Positions 1-8,386 of a stretch of 64,000 nt of DNA are shown here, in pieces. The position numbers were made by a program, and so were the translations under genes. This stretch comes from Stieleria sp. JC731 (lineage in GTDB: Bacteria > Planctomycetota > Planctomycetia > Pirellulales > Pirellulaceae). Under the pieces are notes generated by a model, which saw only the letters and a list, made by a program, of their open reading frames with translations, did not search any database and had not been told where the DNA came from. The DNA lies in contig NZ_JAJKFQ010000011.1 in assembly GCF_020966635.1 (NCBI RefSeq), forward strand, positions 1,054,001 to 1,118,000, in the 5' to 3' direction. Positions within the stretch are counted from its first letter, which is position 1; every line of letters starts with the position of its first letter.

Positions 1-1496
1 GGGCACAAATCAGCGGTGGTCTTGGAAACGTCAACAGTAAATTAGATCTCGCACTTCCCAATCGTCGCAAAAAGATTCCTGCGCGACAGACCATCAATAT
101 TTGCCAAGCTAAAGTGTTTGGCGGTGGACCTTACGTTAACAACGCTATCCACCTTCCGATCAAACGAGAAGTTTACGAAACGAAGTGGGCCGGACGGCAA
201 CCGGTCGGTGTCGACTACGACGTCCTCTCTGCCATCATGCAAGGCATCAATGCGGAACTGGGTGTTAATACCGATGTGACCGACATGCACATCAGCGATC
301 GGAGTATGCGATTTGCAGAAGGCTGCCGTATCGTAGGTGAAGATCCGCAACCATTGCCAGTATCGATACGCAAGGACTGCAGCGGCTGTGGTAGCGACAA
401 TTCCGTTGATAGCTTTGGACACCATGTTGGCGGGGTTCACCCGTACAAGGCTGACAAGCCAAATAGCTATCTCGTTCAAGCGATGCACAACGCTAAACCC
501 GCGAATGTTTCCTACCGAACCGAAGCAACGCATCTGCGGATCCGACGTAGCGAATCGGGGCGGCCGACTGTAACCGGAATCGATGTCAAACGAACAGACG
601 ACAACGGATGTCGAACTTCAGCGACTGTGACGGCTGATCAATACGTTGTCGCATCAGGATTTGGGCCGACAACGAAACTGCTTTCGCAAGGGCTTCGCAA
701 TGCCGGTCTGCGAAACGAGCACATCGGCAAACGATTTTCGGCAAATGTTGGAACAGCCGTCTATGCCATGTTTGAAAAGCCGATTTGGCCCGCGAGTTCA
801 GCTCGGCCGGAACCCGGTGTGACGCAGTGCTTTATCGTTGAAGGCCGACACGTCGAAGAAAATGGAAAAGTCGTCGAAGAGCCTGCGTTGGAGAATTGGT
901 TTCATTTCCCAGGCACGGTCGCGTTAGCGCTAACCGGCTGGTTCCAACATTTTGCCTGTGCGATGCGGAAATTCAATCACTTGTCGATGGCTGGAATTGT
1001 CGTGCCGACGCAAGTGCGCGATTGCAACTATATCGATTCCTGTGGCAAGGTTCATTTGTCGCTCAACTGCGAAGAGTTTGAACTCCTACTCAACGGGATG
1101 AAACGCATCGCAAGGATCTACTTTGCGGCCGCAACAGAGGATGATCCTGTCACGCTGTACCTTCCAACCAAGGCGATGTTGTTGCGGCACGGACGACCGG
1201 CAGCGATCCGCAATATGGATGATATGGAATGGGCGCTGTGTGAAATTCGCAAACGGGGGCCTGCCTTTGTCAACTTGTTAACAACCCACGGACAAGGCGG
1301 CACCGCGATTGGTGATGTGATCGATCCCGAATCGTTTTTGGTTAAAACCGATTGCGATCAACAGGTTGATAACTTGACGGTCGCGGATGCCTCATTGTTC
1401 CCAGCCGGTTGCGAGATCAATCCGCAACTGACGCTGAAAGCTCTGTCAAAGATCGCCACCGAAAAAGTGCTTGAAAGGACGTTGGCCGCGGGATAA
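1..1496 (+). CDS. GMC-family FAD oxidoreductase, 3' part (cut by window start)
   Basis: The frame is open from base 3, so this is the C-terminal part of a longer protein whose FAD-binding N-terminus lies outside the window. A V-N-N-A stretch in a Gly-rich loop (GGGPYVNNA) lies near the visible start. The C-terminus carries the GMC_oxred_C pattern: THGQGGTAIGD, then DASLFPAGCEINPQLTLKAL. In the family this region closes over the flavin and supplies the catalytic His and a His/Asn partner. GMC enzymes oxidise alcohols or sugars at FAD. The substrate cannot be read from sequence. The gene converges on cydB with under 50 bp between stops. A GTG at 114 could be mistaken for a start, but homology-like sequence continues upstream of it. 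Confidence 0.85.
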   Translation, partial: AQISGGLGNVNSKLDLALPNRRKKIPARQTINICQAKVFGGGPYVNNAIHLPIKREVYETKWAGRQPVGVDYDVLSAIMQGINAELGVNTDVTDMHISDRSMRFAEGCRIVGEDPQPLPVSIRKDCSGCGSDNSVDSFGHHVGGVHPYKADKPNSYLVQAMHNAKPANVSYRTEATHLRIRRSESGRPTVTGIDVKRTDDNGCRTSATVTADQYVVASGFGPTTKLLSQGLRNAGLRNEHIGKRFSANVGTAVYAMFEKPIWPASSARPEPGVTQCFIVEGRHVEENGKVVEEPALENWFHFPGTVALALTGWFQHFACAMRKFNHLSMAGIVVPTQVRDCNYIDSCGKVHLSLNCEEFELLLNGMKRIARIYFAAATEDDPVTLYLPTKAMLLRHGRPAAIRNMDDMEWALCEIRKRGPAFVNLLTTHGQGGTAIGDVIDPESFLVKTDCDQQVDNLTVADASLFPAGCEINPQLTLKALSKIATEKVLERTLAAG

Positions 1497-1506
1497 TTGA
1501 AATTCC

Positions 1507-1546
1507 AATTGATCTTGAGCACGCGATCTTTGCCTCGCGATCAATT
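1507..1546. terminator. Possible bidirectional terminator between the GMC gene and cydB
   Basis: An inverted repeat, AATTGATC and GATCAATT, flanks an inner GCGA/TCGC pair. It lies exactly between the two convergent stop codons and overlaps the cydB stop. There is no clear T-run, so the terminator role is inferred mostly from position. Confidence 0.3.
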
Positions 1547-2588
1547 AGTAACTATGTGAATCCAATTTGACTTTGCCGCGAAAGATCCAGTAGATCGTTA
1601 CTGTATAGGAAAGGACGCAAGGCAATCCGATCGCCGCTACAGCGAGCATGATTCCGAGCGTTCGATGGCTACTGCGAGCGTTTTCGAGCGTGACGCTTAA
1701 TGATGGATCGATCGTGGAAAGCATCAAATTCGGACATACAGCGACGCTAAACAACGATGCGAGTGCCAGAATCACCATCGAAGAGCTGAAAAACGCATAC
1801 AGCGGCAATCGAAGATGCATGGCTCTGGGAATATTCAGGACGGCCAGCAAGTTTAAAACTGGGACAGCCCATAGAATCGGGTACTTGCTGATGTTCTCCG
1901 TCGAATGTGGCACATGAGCCCAGGTAGCGACCGTGACTAATAAGTACAGCGAGGCGAAAACGAAAAACAATGGCGTGATCCATTGTCTTACCCGCTCTTG
2001 AAGTGCATCTTCGGTTTTAAGGTACAAGTAGATTGCCCCATGCATCGCAAATAGCGATGCAGTCAACAGGCCCACGAGCAATGGGTACCAGTAAAGTTGA
2101 CCAAGTAGTGATCCTTGGTAGCGGTAGCCAGGCCCCAGTTCCATGCCTGCCAAAATATTGCCACCCGCGATCCCTAGCAGCATTGCGGCACATAGCGACG
2201 AAGCGAAAAAGCCAACATCCCAAACGCGTCGCCACGATTTGGAATGGACTTTCGAGCGAAATTCTAAACTGACAGCCCGCCCAATGAGACAGGTCAAAAG
2301 TAGGTTAAATGCCGTGTAAAAACTGCTGAACACGGTCGCGTATGCCACCGGGAACGCGGCGAAAAGTGCACCCCCAAATGTCACTAGCCAGACTTCGTTG
2401 CCATCCCATAACGGACCGATGGAATTCATCACAAGGCGTCGTTCGTCATCCGACTTTGCAATGAAAAGATGAAGGATGCCCACACCCAGATCGAATCCAT
2501 CCAGGATCGTGTATCCACAGAGCAGGACGCCCAGCAGAAAGAACCAAATCCAAGTCAGTGTGTCGTAGTCAATTGCGATCACTGTCAT
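1545..2588 (-). CDS. cydB: Cytochrome bd ubiquinol oxidase subunit II
   Basis: This 347-residue integral membrane protein is the CydB half of cytochrome bd quinol oxidase, which oxidises quinol and reduces oxygen to water in the cytoplasmic membrane. Family motifs are visible near the N-terminus: GYTILDGFDLGVG (about residues 25-37), then GPLWDGNEVW and GGALFAAFP (about 58-82). Eight or so hydrophobic segments follow, as expected, and the length is usual for the short CydB type. The start overlaps the end of cydA by 20 bp, so the two are translationally coupled. No cydX-like small ORF or cydDC exporter was seen beside it. Confidence 0.96.
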   Translation of the reverse strand: MTVIAIDYDTLTWIWFFLLGVLLCGYTILDGFDLGVGILHLFIAKSDDERRLVMNSIGPLWDGNEVWLVTFGGALFAAFPVAYATVFSSFYTAFNLLLTCLIGRAVSLEFRSKVHSKSWRRVWDVGFFASSLCAAMLLGIAGGNILAGMELGPGYRYQGSLLGQLYWYPLLVGLLTASLFAMHGAIYLYLKTEDALQERVRQWITPLFFVFASLYLLVTVATWAHVPHSTENISKYPILWAVPVLNLLAVLNIPRAMHLRLPLYAFFSSSMVILALASLFSVAVCPNLMLSTIDPSLSVTLENARSSHRTLGIMLAVAAIGLPCVLSYTVTIYWIFRGKVKLDSHSY

Positions 2589-4047
2589 CCTCCATCAGAT
2601 CGCCACCAAGTGCGCGGCCTTGTTTTTCGAATAGCTCCTGCATTCCACGGTTTGCATGACTCGCTTTGATCTTGGCCAACTGTTCGAGGGTTTCGGGGCC
2701 GTGCTGAATTTTATGGTTGAGCACGAAAATCCAAACCGCGAAAAGCATCGAGTAGATCATCCCAAACAGGACGATTGACGCGAGCACTTGATCGGCAGTG
2801 ACCGATTCACTTAGGCCATCCGAGGTGCGGAGCCCCATCATTTCGACGCCGTCTTGGACGGACGGATACACGATCCAGGGCTGACGCCCCACTTCGGCAG
2901 TGACCCATCCGGCATGATTGGCGGTCATCGCGGCGATGGGCATGAAGATGATCACCCAAAGCAGCCAACGACTGTTCTCTAGCGTTCGGCGGTACCAATG
3001 AAAGCATCCCAGTGCAGCGACAAAAATCATCAGCGTGCCCAATCCGACCATCAGGTGAAACGTTTGAAACGGTAACCAGATTGGAGGCTGGTCTTCGATC
3101 GGAATCTTGTCCATCCCGGGCACGGGAGTTTTGAAATCGTTGTAAACTAAGAAGCTTAAAAGTCGTGGAAGCTTGAGGCCAAAATGGACCGTTTTCGATT
3201 CAGCATCGGGCCATCCGAATAGGTAAAGGCCGGTCGGATCTTCGCTTGTTTCGAAATGAGCTTCCATGGCGGCCAATTTGGCCGGTTGCGTCTCAACCAG
3301 CCTCTGTGCCGCGTCATGTCCGGTCATTGCCGCGGTGATGGTGAACAACAAAGCGGTCGGCAAGGCGATCGAAAGGCAACGACGTGCGACGTCCAGATGC
3401 TTGCCTTTGAGCACATAGTAAGAACACACCGAAGCGACAAAAAAAGCGCCGAGCACCAGGGCACCGATAATGGTGTGGGATAGGCGGTCAACCGACGACG
3501 GATTGAAAACCATTGCCCAGAAGTCCGTGATTTCGGCTCTTGGCATTGGAGTCCCCTGCACATCATGCCAGACGATGTGATATCCGGCAGGCGTTTGTTG
3601 CCAACTGTTGGCAATGACTATCCATACGGCGCTGAATACCGATCCCAGGAAAACCATCAGAGTGCTAAACAAGTGCAGCGGTGGTTTCACCCGATCCCAA
3701 CCGAACACAAGGATGGCCAGAAAGCCACTCTCAAGAAAAAACGCAAAGATGCCTTCCGCCGCCAATGCGGAGCCAAAGACGTCACCGACGAATCGAGAAT
3801 AAGCTGCCCAATTTGTTCCGAATTCGAACTCCATCACGATGCCGGTCGATACGCCCATCGCGAAGTTGACCGCAAAAACGCGAGTCCAAAACCTCGCAGC
3901 GATTTCCCATTCGGGTTTCCGTGTTCGGAAATAAGCAAGCTCGCACAAAAATAATTGAAGCCCCAAGCCGATTGACAATGGCGGAAACAGATAATGAAAC
4001 ATTATCGTTCCGGCGAATTGCAGTCGGCTGAGTATTTCGACGTCCAT
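2569..4047 (-). CDS. cydA: Cytochrome bd ubiquinol oxidase subunit I
   Basis: CydA carries haems b558, b595 and d. The N-terminus reads MDVEILSRLQFAGTIMFHYL, where the His matches the b595 ligand. A GTNW...GDVFGSALAAEG...FFLES block supplies the conserved acidic residues of the d/b595 site, and GRQPW is present in the C-terminal half. The Q-loop region is short, so this looks like the short-Q-loop type. The reading frame extends to a TTG at 4053, but the ATG at 4047, preceded by GGATGG, gives the family's usual N-terminus and is preferred. cydB follows with an overlap. High-affinity oxygen respiration or oxygen scavenging is the expected role. Confidence 0.96.
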   Translation of the reverse strand: MDVEILSRLQFAGTIMFHYLFPPLSIGLGLQLFLCELAYFRTRKPEWEIAARFWTRVFAVNFAMGVSTGIVMEFEFGTNWAAYSRFVGDVFGSALAAEGIFAFFLESGFLAILVFGWDRVKPPLHLFSTLMVFLGSVFSAVWIVIANSWQQTPAGYHIVWHDVQGTPMPRAEITDFWAMVFNPSSVDRLSHTIIGALVLGAFFVASVCSYYVLKGKHLDVARRCLSIALPTALLFTITAAMTGHDAAQRLVETQPAKLAAMEAHFETSEDPTGLYLFGWPDAESKTVHFGLKLPRLLSFLVYNDFKTPVPGMDKIPIEDQPPIWLPFQTFHLMVGLGTLMIFVAALGCFHWYRRTLENSRWLLWVIIFMPIAAMTANHAGWVTAEVGRQPWIVYPSVQDGVEMMGLRTSDGLSESVTADQVLASIVLFGMIYSMLFAVWIFVLNHKIQHGPETLEQLAKIKASHANRGMQELFEKQGRALGGDLMEDDSDRN

Positions 4048-4210
4048 GACCAACCATCCAGAAGTAGTGCCAAGTCAGTGTTACGTCATTGTGGGGACAT
4101 AAGTCCGACCGCCTACCTTCAAATTTGTCGCATGGGAAGAACTTGTGTTTGACTAGTCTGGGGGAGAACTGCACGCTGGCGCGCCAGCGACTGATTAGAC
4201 GCGACTCCAT

Positions 4211-4800
4211 CAGCCGCCACGCGCCAGCGTGCGGTTCCCAGCATCCACCACCAACGCCATTTCACCATACCCATTAACCGCGAGCTAATGCTCGGCGGCT
4301 GATTTCGACTGACCAACCCATCAGCCGCCACGCGCCAGCGTGCGGTTCCCAACCTCTGCTGCCACCGCTTTTCACCAAGCCCTTTAACCGTGAGCTAACG
4401 CTCGGCGGCTGATTTGGATTGACCATCGCATCAGCCGCAACGCGCCAGCGTGCGGTTCCCAACCTCTGCCACCACCGCTCTTCGCCACGCCCATTAACCG
4501 TGAGCTAACGCTCAGCGGCTGATTTCGACCGACCAATACATCAGCCGCAACGCGCCAGCGTGCGGTTCCCAACCTCTACCACCACCGCTTTTCACAAGAC
4601 CCACTAACCGTGAGCTAACGCTCAGCGGCTGATTTCGACCGACCATTACATCTGCCGCAACGCGCCAGCGTGCGGTTATCGGCATCTGCCACCACCGCTC
4701 TTCGCCACGCCCTTTAACCGTGGGCTAACGCTCTGCGGCTGATGTGGACTGACCAACACATCTGCCGCAGGCCCGTTGGCGTGCGGTTCTCAGCAGCACA
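4211..4800. repeat. Tandem array, about 110-bp unit, six copies
   Basis: Copies begin near 4211, 4322, 4432, 4542, 4652 and 4762, giving periods of 111, 110, 110, 110 and 110 bp. Each unit contains ATCAGCCGC followed by CGCGCCAGCGTGCGGTT. About 70 bp later comes GAGCTAACGCTCAGCGGCTGAT, whose end is the reverse complement of the next unit's beginning. Adjacent units can therefore pair across their junctions. The last copy is degenerate (GCCCGTTGGCGTGCGGTT). The array lies between cydA and the sialidase-like gene. ORF-like translations across it are repeat artefacts (for example MGTARWRVAAD). Confidence 0.9.
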
Positions 4801-4847
4801 ACGGATTAACCAAAACCCATCCTTCTCTCACCAACTCACGGTCTCAA

Positions 4848-6035
4848 TCAGACTCTCCATCTCGCTTGTCGTAAAACCGCTTTCGGGGATGATTTCATCT
4901 TCTCATACCAAACGCTCACGAGACTTCCGTCATCCAATTCAACCGTGCTGGGATAGCCGAGATCTCCGCTGGTTCCTTGATCCCAGATTGGCAACGAATC
5001 GCTCCACGTTGTTCCTTCGTCATCACTGATTCTGACTTGGATTCCCAACGGATCGCGCCGATGGCCATAGCTCATCAACAATCGACCATCCTTCAATCGC
5101 AGCAGATGCGATGGTAGCCCCCAAATCCCGATCGAATGCGGAACCGTCCAGGTTTCTCCTCCATCGGTGGATTCCGTTTGCAGCGTTTCCCGATTGTTCT
5201 TGGGATTATGATTTCGAATGTGGACAACCAGTTTTCCGCTTTGACATTCGACGCCATGCAGTTCGTGATAATCGGTAGCCTTGTCTCCATCACGAGTGGG
5301 GATTTCCGCAAGCCACTGCCATGATTGGCCGTCGTCTGTTGAGACCGATGCGCCAATCCGCTTTTGGGTGGTCCACAGTTCTTTACCGGGATACAGCAAT
5401 CGACCGTCGCTTAGTTGTATTGGGCCGTGCGGGCTATTGACGATCGTCGGGATACGGTTGCTCCAGGTTCGTCCCTCGTCGGTGGAACGAATTGCCCACT
5501 GCCCCAGTTCCGAATCGCGTTCATTATCAGACATCCGGTTGTGAACAGCACTCCACCTGGCGAGCTGATCTTCGGGCCAAGCATTTTTGTCGCCGCGTTT
5601 TTGCCGAGCAATCTGGTCCTTATAGATTGATTCGTAGGCGAGCGAAGTAAACGTGGTGACGATCAATGTTCCTTGATCCGTTTCGAGAGCACCTGCATCG
5701 CGATCGTCGCTTGCCCCATCGAGAATCGTTCTTGGCCAAGTCCACGTTTCCCCTTGGTCATCAGAACGCATCATGTCGACACGGCCAAATGGGCAAACGT
5801 GGCTTTCACGCCCGCCGGACCAAACCAGCATCAGCTGCCCGTTGCGCCGTAAAATCAACGTTGGCCATCCGCAATAGATGTTCGGTGTTGGGCTAATCGT
5901 CTTGACATCAAGCACCGATAACTGGGCGTTCACGCAGTGGGCGAATTTGCCAAGTGCAAGCGTCCCTAGCGACGCAGCCAAAACCGTGCGTCGGTCGAGA
6001 TTGCTAGAGATATCTTTGTTTGATCGCATCTTCAT
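4848..6035 (-). CDS. Exported BNR/Asp-box sialidase-like protein
   Basis: This 395-residue protein begins with a twin-arginine-type signal (LDRRTVLAAS, then a hydrophobic stretch ending in NAQ near residue 38). At least five Asp-box motifs (S-x-D-x-G-x-T/S-W) follow: SDDQGETW, STDEGRTW, STDDGQSW, STDGGETW and SDDEGTTW. They mark a six-bladed sialidase-type beta-propeller. Such planctomycete proteins are usually grouped with exo-alpha-sialidase-like glycosidases acting on polysaccharides outside the cytoplasm. The true substrate is unknown, and I did not identify the sialidase Arg triad. The gene stands alone between two repeat arrays. Confidence 0.85.
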   Translation of the reverse strand: MKMRSNKDISSNLDRRTVLAASLGTLALGKFAHCVNAQLSVLDVKTISPTPNIYCGWPTLILRRNGQLMLVWSGGRESHVCPFGRVDMMRSDDQGETWTWPRTILDGASDDRDAGALETDQGTLIVTTFTSLAYESIYKDQIARQKRGDKNAWPEDQLARWSAVHNRMSDNERDSELGQWAIRSTDEGRTWSNRIPTIVNSPHGPIQLSDGRLLYPGKELWTTQKRIGASVSTDDGQSWQWLAEIPTRDGDKATDYHELHGVECQSGKLVVHIRNHNPKNNRETLQTESTDGGETWTVPHSIGIWGLPSHLLRLKDGRLLMSYGHRRDPLGIQVRISDDEGTTWSDSLPIWDQGTSGDLGYPSTVELDDGSLVSVWYEKMKSSPKAVLRQARWRV

Positions 6036-6177
6036 CGAACCGCCTTCGTGTCATTTGTGGAAATCAAGTTTAGATTCTACGCGATCGATTTACATCGCTG
6101 TGCAGTTGTTGTCTCCTGTCGCGATGTTGCTGTTCGGTTGGGATGGGTGTATTTGGGGCTGTGAGATGAAGGTTTCG

Positions 6178-6575
6178 AATTGTACCCATCACGGTCCCCG
6201 TGATGCCGGGCGTTGGTTTGGTGGGATGGGACACGGGTGCGTCACGGCGGAGCGTGACGGGTACTTTTGGGATGCTCAAACTGTACCCATCACGGTCCCC
6301 GTCATGCCGGGCGTTGGTTTGGTGGGATGAGACACTGGAGCGTCACGGCGGAGCGTGACAGGGACTTTGGGGATGCTCAAATTGTATCCATCACGGTCCC
6401 CGTGATGCCGGGCGTTGGTTTGGTGGGATGGGACACTGGTGCGTCACGGCGGAGCGTGACGGGTACTTTTGGGATGCTCAAACTGTACGCATCACGGTCC
6501 CCGTGATGCCAAGCGTTGGTTTTGTGGGATGGGACACGGGTGCGTCACGACGGAGCGTGACGGGTACTATTCGAT
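6178..6575. repeat. Tandem array, about 101-bp unit, four copies, two hairpins per unit
   Basis: Copies start near 6188, 6289, 6389 and 6490. Each unit carries two perfect short palindromes: CATCACGG-tcc-CCGTGATG and CGTCACGgcggagCGTGACG, separated by a GGTTTGGTGGGATGGGACAC spacer. A unit could therefore fold into two adjacent stem-loops. The array is upstream of the small membrane protein gene. The longer open frame that reads through it from 6428 is an artefact. Confidence 0.9.
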
Positions 6576-6625
6576 GCTGGTCAGTGTCATGGCGGATTGC
6601 GATTGAGTGCTTTGGGAGTTTATCA

Positions 6626-7129
6626 ATGCTTGAACTGATTTTGTTGCTGACAGTCGCCTTGCCGATTGCCTGGCTCTATTCCGAATATCACGGTGAACGA
6701 AATGTGCGAATCGGTTTTGGAGTCGCGTCATTGATGATGAGTTTTGGAGTCGCTTGGTGTGTTGGCAAGCTTGATCGATTGCAGTCGAACATCTATTTCT
6801 CAGAAGCGACCAAAGATCTGATCCAGAACACCATCGTCGAATTAGAAGCAGGCAAAGCCAATGAAGTTTTGGAAGGACTGAAATCGCTGCGGAAAGAGTT
6901 CAGGCCAACTTATGAAACACGCGATGACTATGATCTGTTGGTTGACACTTATATTCACAAAATCTCAGAAGACCCTATCGAACATCAAAACGGCACTCCG
7001 TTTTGGAGCCATGAAACGCTGGAAAGTTACTCTAGCGAAATCAATTCATCGCAAGCACCCGATCAACCAAAAACATCCCGCGACAGTGAGCACGATCGTG
7101 ACGAGGAAGAGAGTAGTTTGGAGCCATAG
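6626..7129 (+). CDS. Small membrane-anchored protein of unknown function
   Basis: The open frame runs from 6428, but its first 66 codons are pure repeat sequence. The ATG at 6626 is the first that gives non-repeat protein (167 aa, MLELILLLTVALPIAW...). Two hydrophobic segments (about residues 2-17 and 30-48) are followed by a soluble helical region (about 55-120) and a charged, Ser/Asp/Glu-rich tail. It may be a bitopic or hairpin membrane protein with a cytoplasmic or periplasmic helical domain. I recognise no family. The gene is 130 bp upstream of the esterase gene on the same strand and may share its transcript. Confidence 0.55.
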   Translation: MLELILLLTVALPIAWLYSEYHGERNVRIGFGVASLMMSFGVAWCVGKLDRLQSNIYFSEATKDLIQNTIVELEAGKANEVLEGLKSLRKEFRPTYETRDDYDLLVDTYIHKISEDPIEHQNGTPFWSHETLESYSSEINSSQAPDQPKTSRDSEHDRDEEESSLEP

Positions 7130-7259
7130 CGATTCTGGTTCCGACGTTTAGCCGCTTGATAATTCAGCTAAGCTAAGATGATGCGTTTGCTGGGGTTCTC
7201 GCCTGCAATGAATGATGTTTTAAAGTTGCTCTTAATACTCCAAAGAAAGGACTTAACGC

Positions 7260-7973
7260 TTGAAGTTTCTACCGATTGTCGCGTTGTTTGTATGTCTAAT
7301 TGGGTGTTCAAAATCTGAAACCAATCCGTCAACATTTGAAGGTGCAGGCGAAGATGGACGAGTGCAAAAAGATTGGGGCCAATGGGGAGGTTTAGAGCTT
7401 GCCTATTCCGGCGTGGATCTTGCCAGTGCGGATCAGATCGTTGTGCTGCTGCATGGTTATGGCACAACCAATCAAGACTTGATTCCGCTTGGGGGCATTA
7501 TCGGTGGAGACCGCCGCGCTTTTGTGTATCCCAATGGACCGGTGGAAATGTCGCCAGGAAGTTTGGCTTGGGCGACAACCGAAGCCGAGTTTGTTGATTC
7601 GAAAGATCGTGTATTGAAGTTGATCCGAGAGTTGGCTGAGAAGTACCCGCAGGCTCGCATTTCTCTGGGCGGCTTTTCTCAAGGTGCCACATTGTCAGCG
7701 ATGGCGCTCACCGAGCAAAACCATTTGCTGGAGCATTTGTTTCTGTATTCACCCGCTCTTGCGATTACTCAAACGCAAATTGCGCAGGACAGCAAGACGC
7801 AAGTATTGTTGTCGCACGGACGGGATGATTCCGTCTTGCCGTTTGCAGATTCGCAGAAGTTGAATCAATGGTTGCGAAGCCGCTCGATCCAGGTCAACTG
7901 GATTCCGTTTGAAGACGGACACACGATTCCAGAAGCAGTGTTGGAAGCGACAAGGCAGCAACTGGATCGATAG
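7260..7973 (+). CDS. Lipoprotein serine hydrolase (phospholipase/carboxylesterase type)
   Basis: This 237-residue alpha/beta hydrolase has a lipoprotein signal: MKFLPIVALFVCLIGC, with the lipid-modified Cys at residue 16. The oxyanion-side LLHGYG motif is at 63-68, the nucleophile elbow GGFSQG places Ser at 140, and the acid is in HGRDDSVLP (Asp 189/190). His 221 sits in DGHTIP. This is the layout of the phospholipase/carboxylesterase (YpfH/Est) group, with short acyl esters as likely substrates at the cell envelope. The start is TTG, chosen because it is preceded by an AAAGAAAGGA ribosome site and gives an intact lipobox. The gene is followed by a repeat array. Confidence 0.88.
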   Translation: MKFLPIVALFVCLIGCSKSETNPSTFEGAGEDGRVQKDWGQWGGLELAYSGVDLASADQIVVLLHGYGTTNQDLIPLGGIIGGDRRAFVYPNGPVEMSPGSLAWATTEAEFVDSKDRVLKLIRELAEKYPQARISLGGFSQGATLSAMALTEQNHLLEHLFLYSPALAITQTQIAQDSKTQVLLSHGRDDSVLPFADSQKLNQWLRSRSIQVNWIPFEDGHTIPEAVLEATRQQLDR

Positions 7974-8005
7974 TCGTTTTGATTTCAGTGGGATTGGCAA
8001 GTGAC

Positions 8006-8351
8006 AACCGCGATTAGCGCCGAAGCGGCTCATGTGAAATCAGACTGATCCGTGATCGCGCTCGCGATGGTTTGGTGATTGCAAACAAGATGGCCAGCAA
8101 CCGCGGCTAGCGCCGAAGCGGATCATGTGAAATCAGACTGAGCCGTGATCGCGCTAGCGACGGTTGAGTGATTACAAAGAACATGGCCAGTAACCGCGGC
8201 TAGCGCCAAAGCGGCTCATGTGAAATCAGACTGAGCCGTGATCGCGCTAGCGACGGTTATGTAATTACAAACAACATGGCCAGCAACCGCGGCTAGTGCC
8301 GAAGCGGATCAAGTGAAATCGGACTGTGCCGTACTCGCGCTCGCGATGGTT
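8006..8351. repeat. Palindromic repeat array, exact 93-bp period, four copies (GGCTAGCGCC family)
   Basis: Four copies start at 8006, 8099, 8192 and 8285, an exact 93-bp period. Each begins AACCGCGGCTAGCGCC and ends GATCGCGCTAGCGACGGTT, which are imperfect reverse complements of each other. Inside them AGCGGCTCA pairs with TGAGCCGT. The 67-bp element can therefore form a long imperfect hairpin, and the remaining 26 bp is a spacer (ATTACAAACAACATGGCCAG-like). The array separates the esterase gene from the 3' end of the pyrC-like gene. The same element recurs near 15.2, 21.7-22.3 and 30.7-31.2 kb. Confidence 0.92.
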
Positions 8352-8386
8352 TTTGCTTCTATCACACAACTGCTGCTAGCGAATGT

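Noticed and set aside
4119..4572. Minus-strand frames reading MGTARWRVAAD repeatedly
   Set aside because: These are translations of the 110-bp tandem repeat; the repeated text follows the DNA period, not protein selection.
6267..6506. Plus-strand frames across the 101-bp array, including the N-terminal extension of the 233-codon frame
   Set aside because: They only translate the repeat; the following non-repeat ORF starts at 6626.
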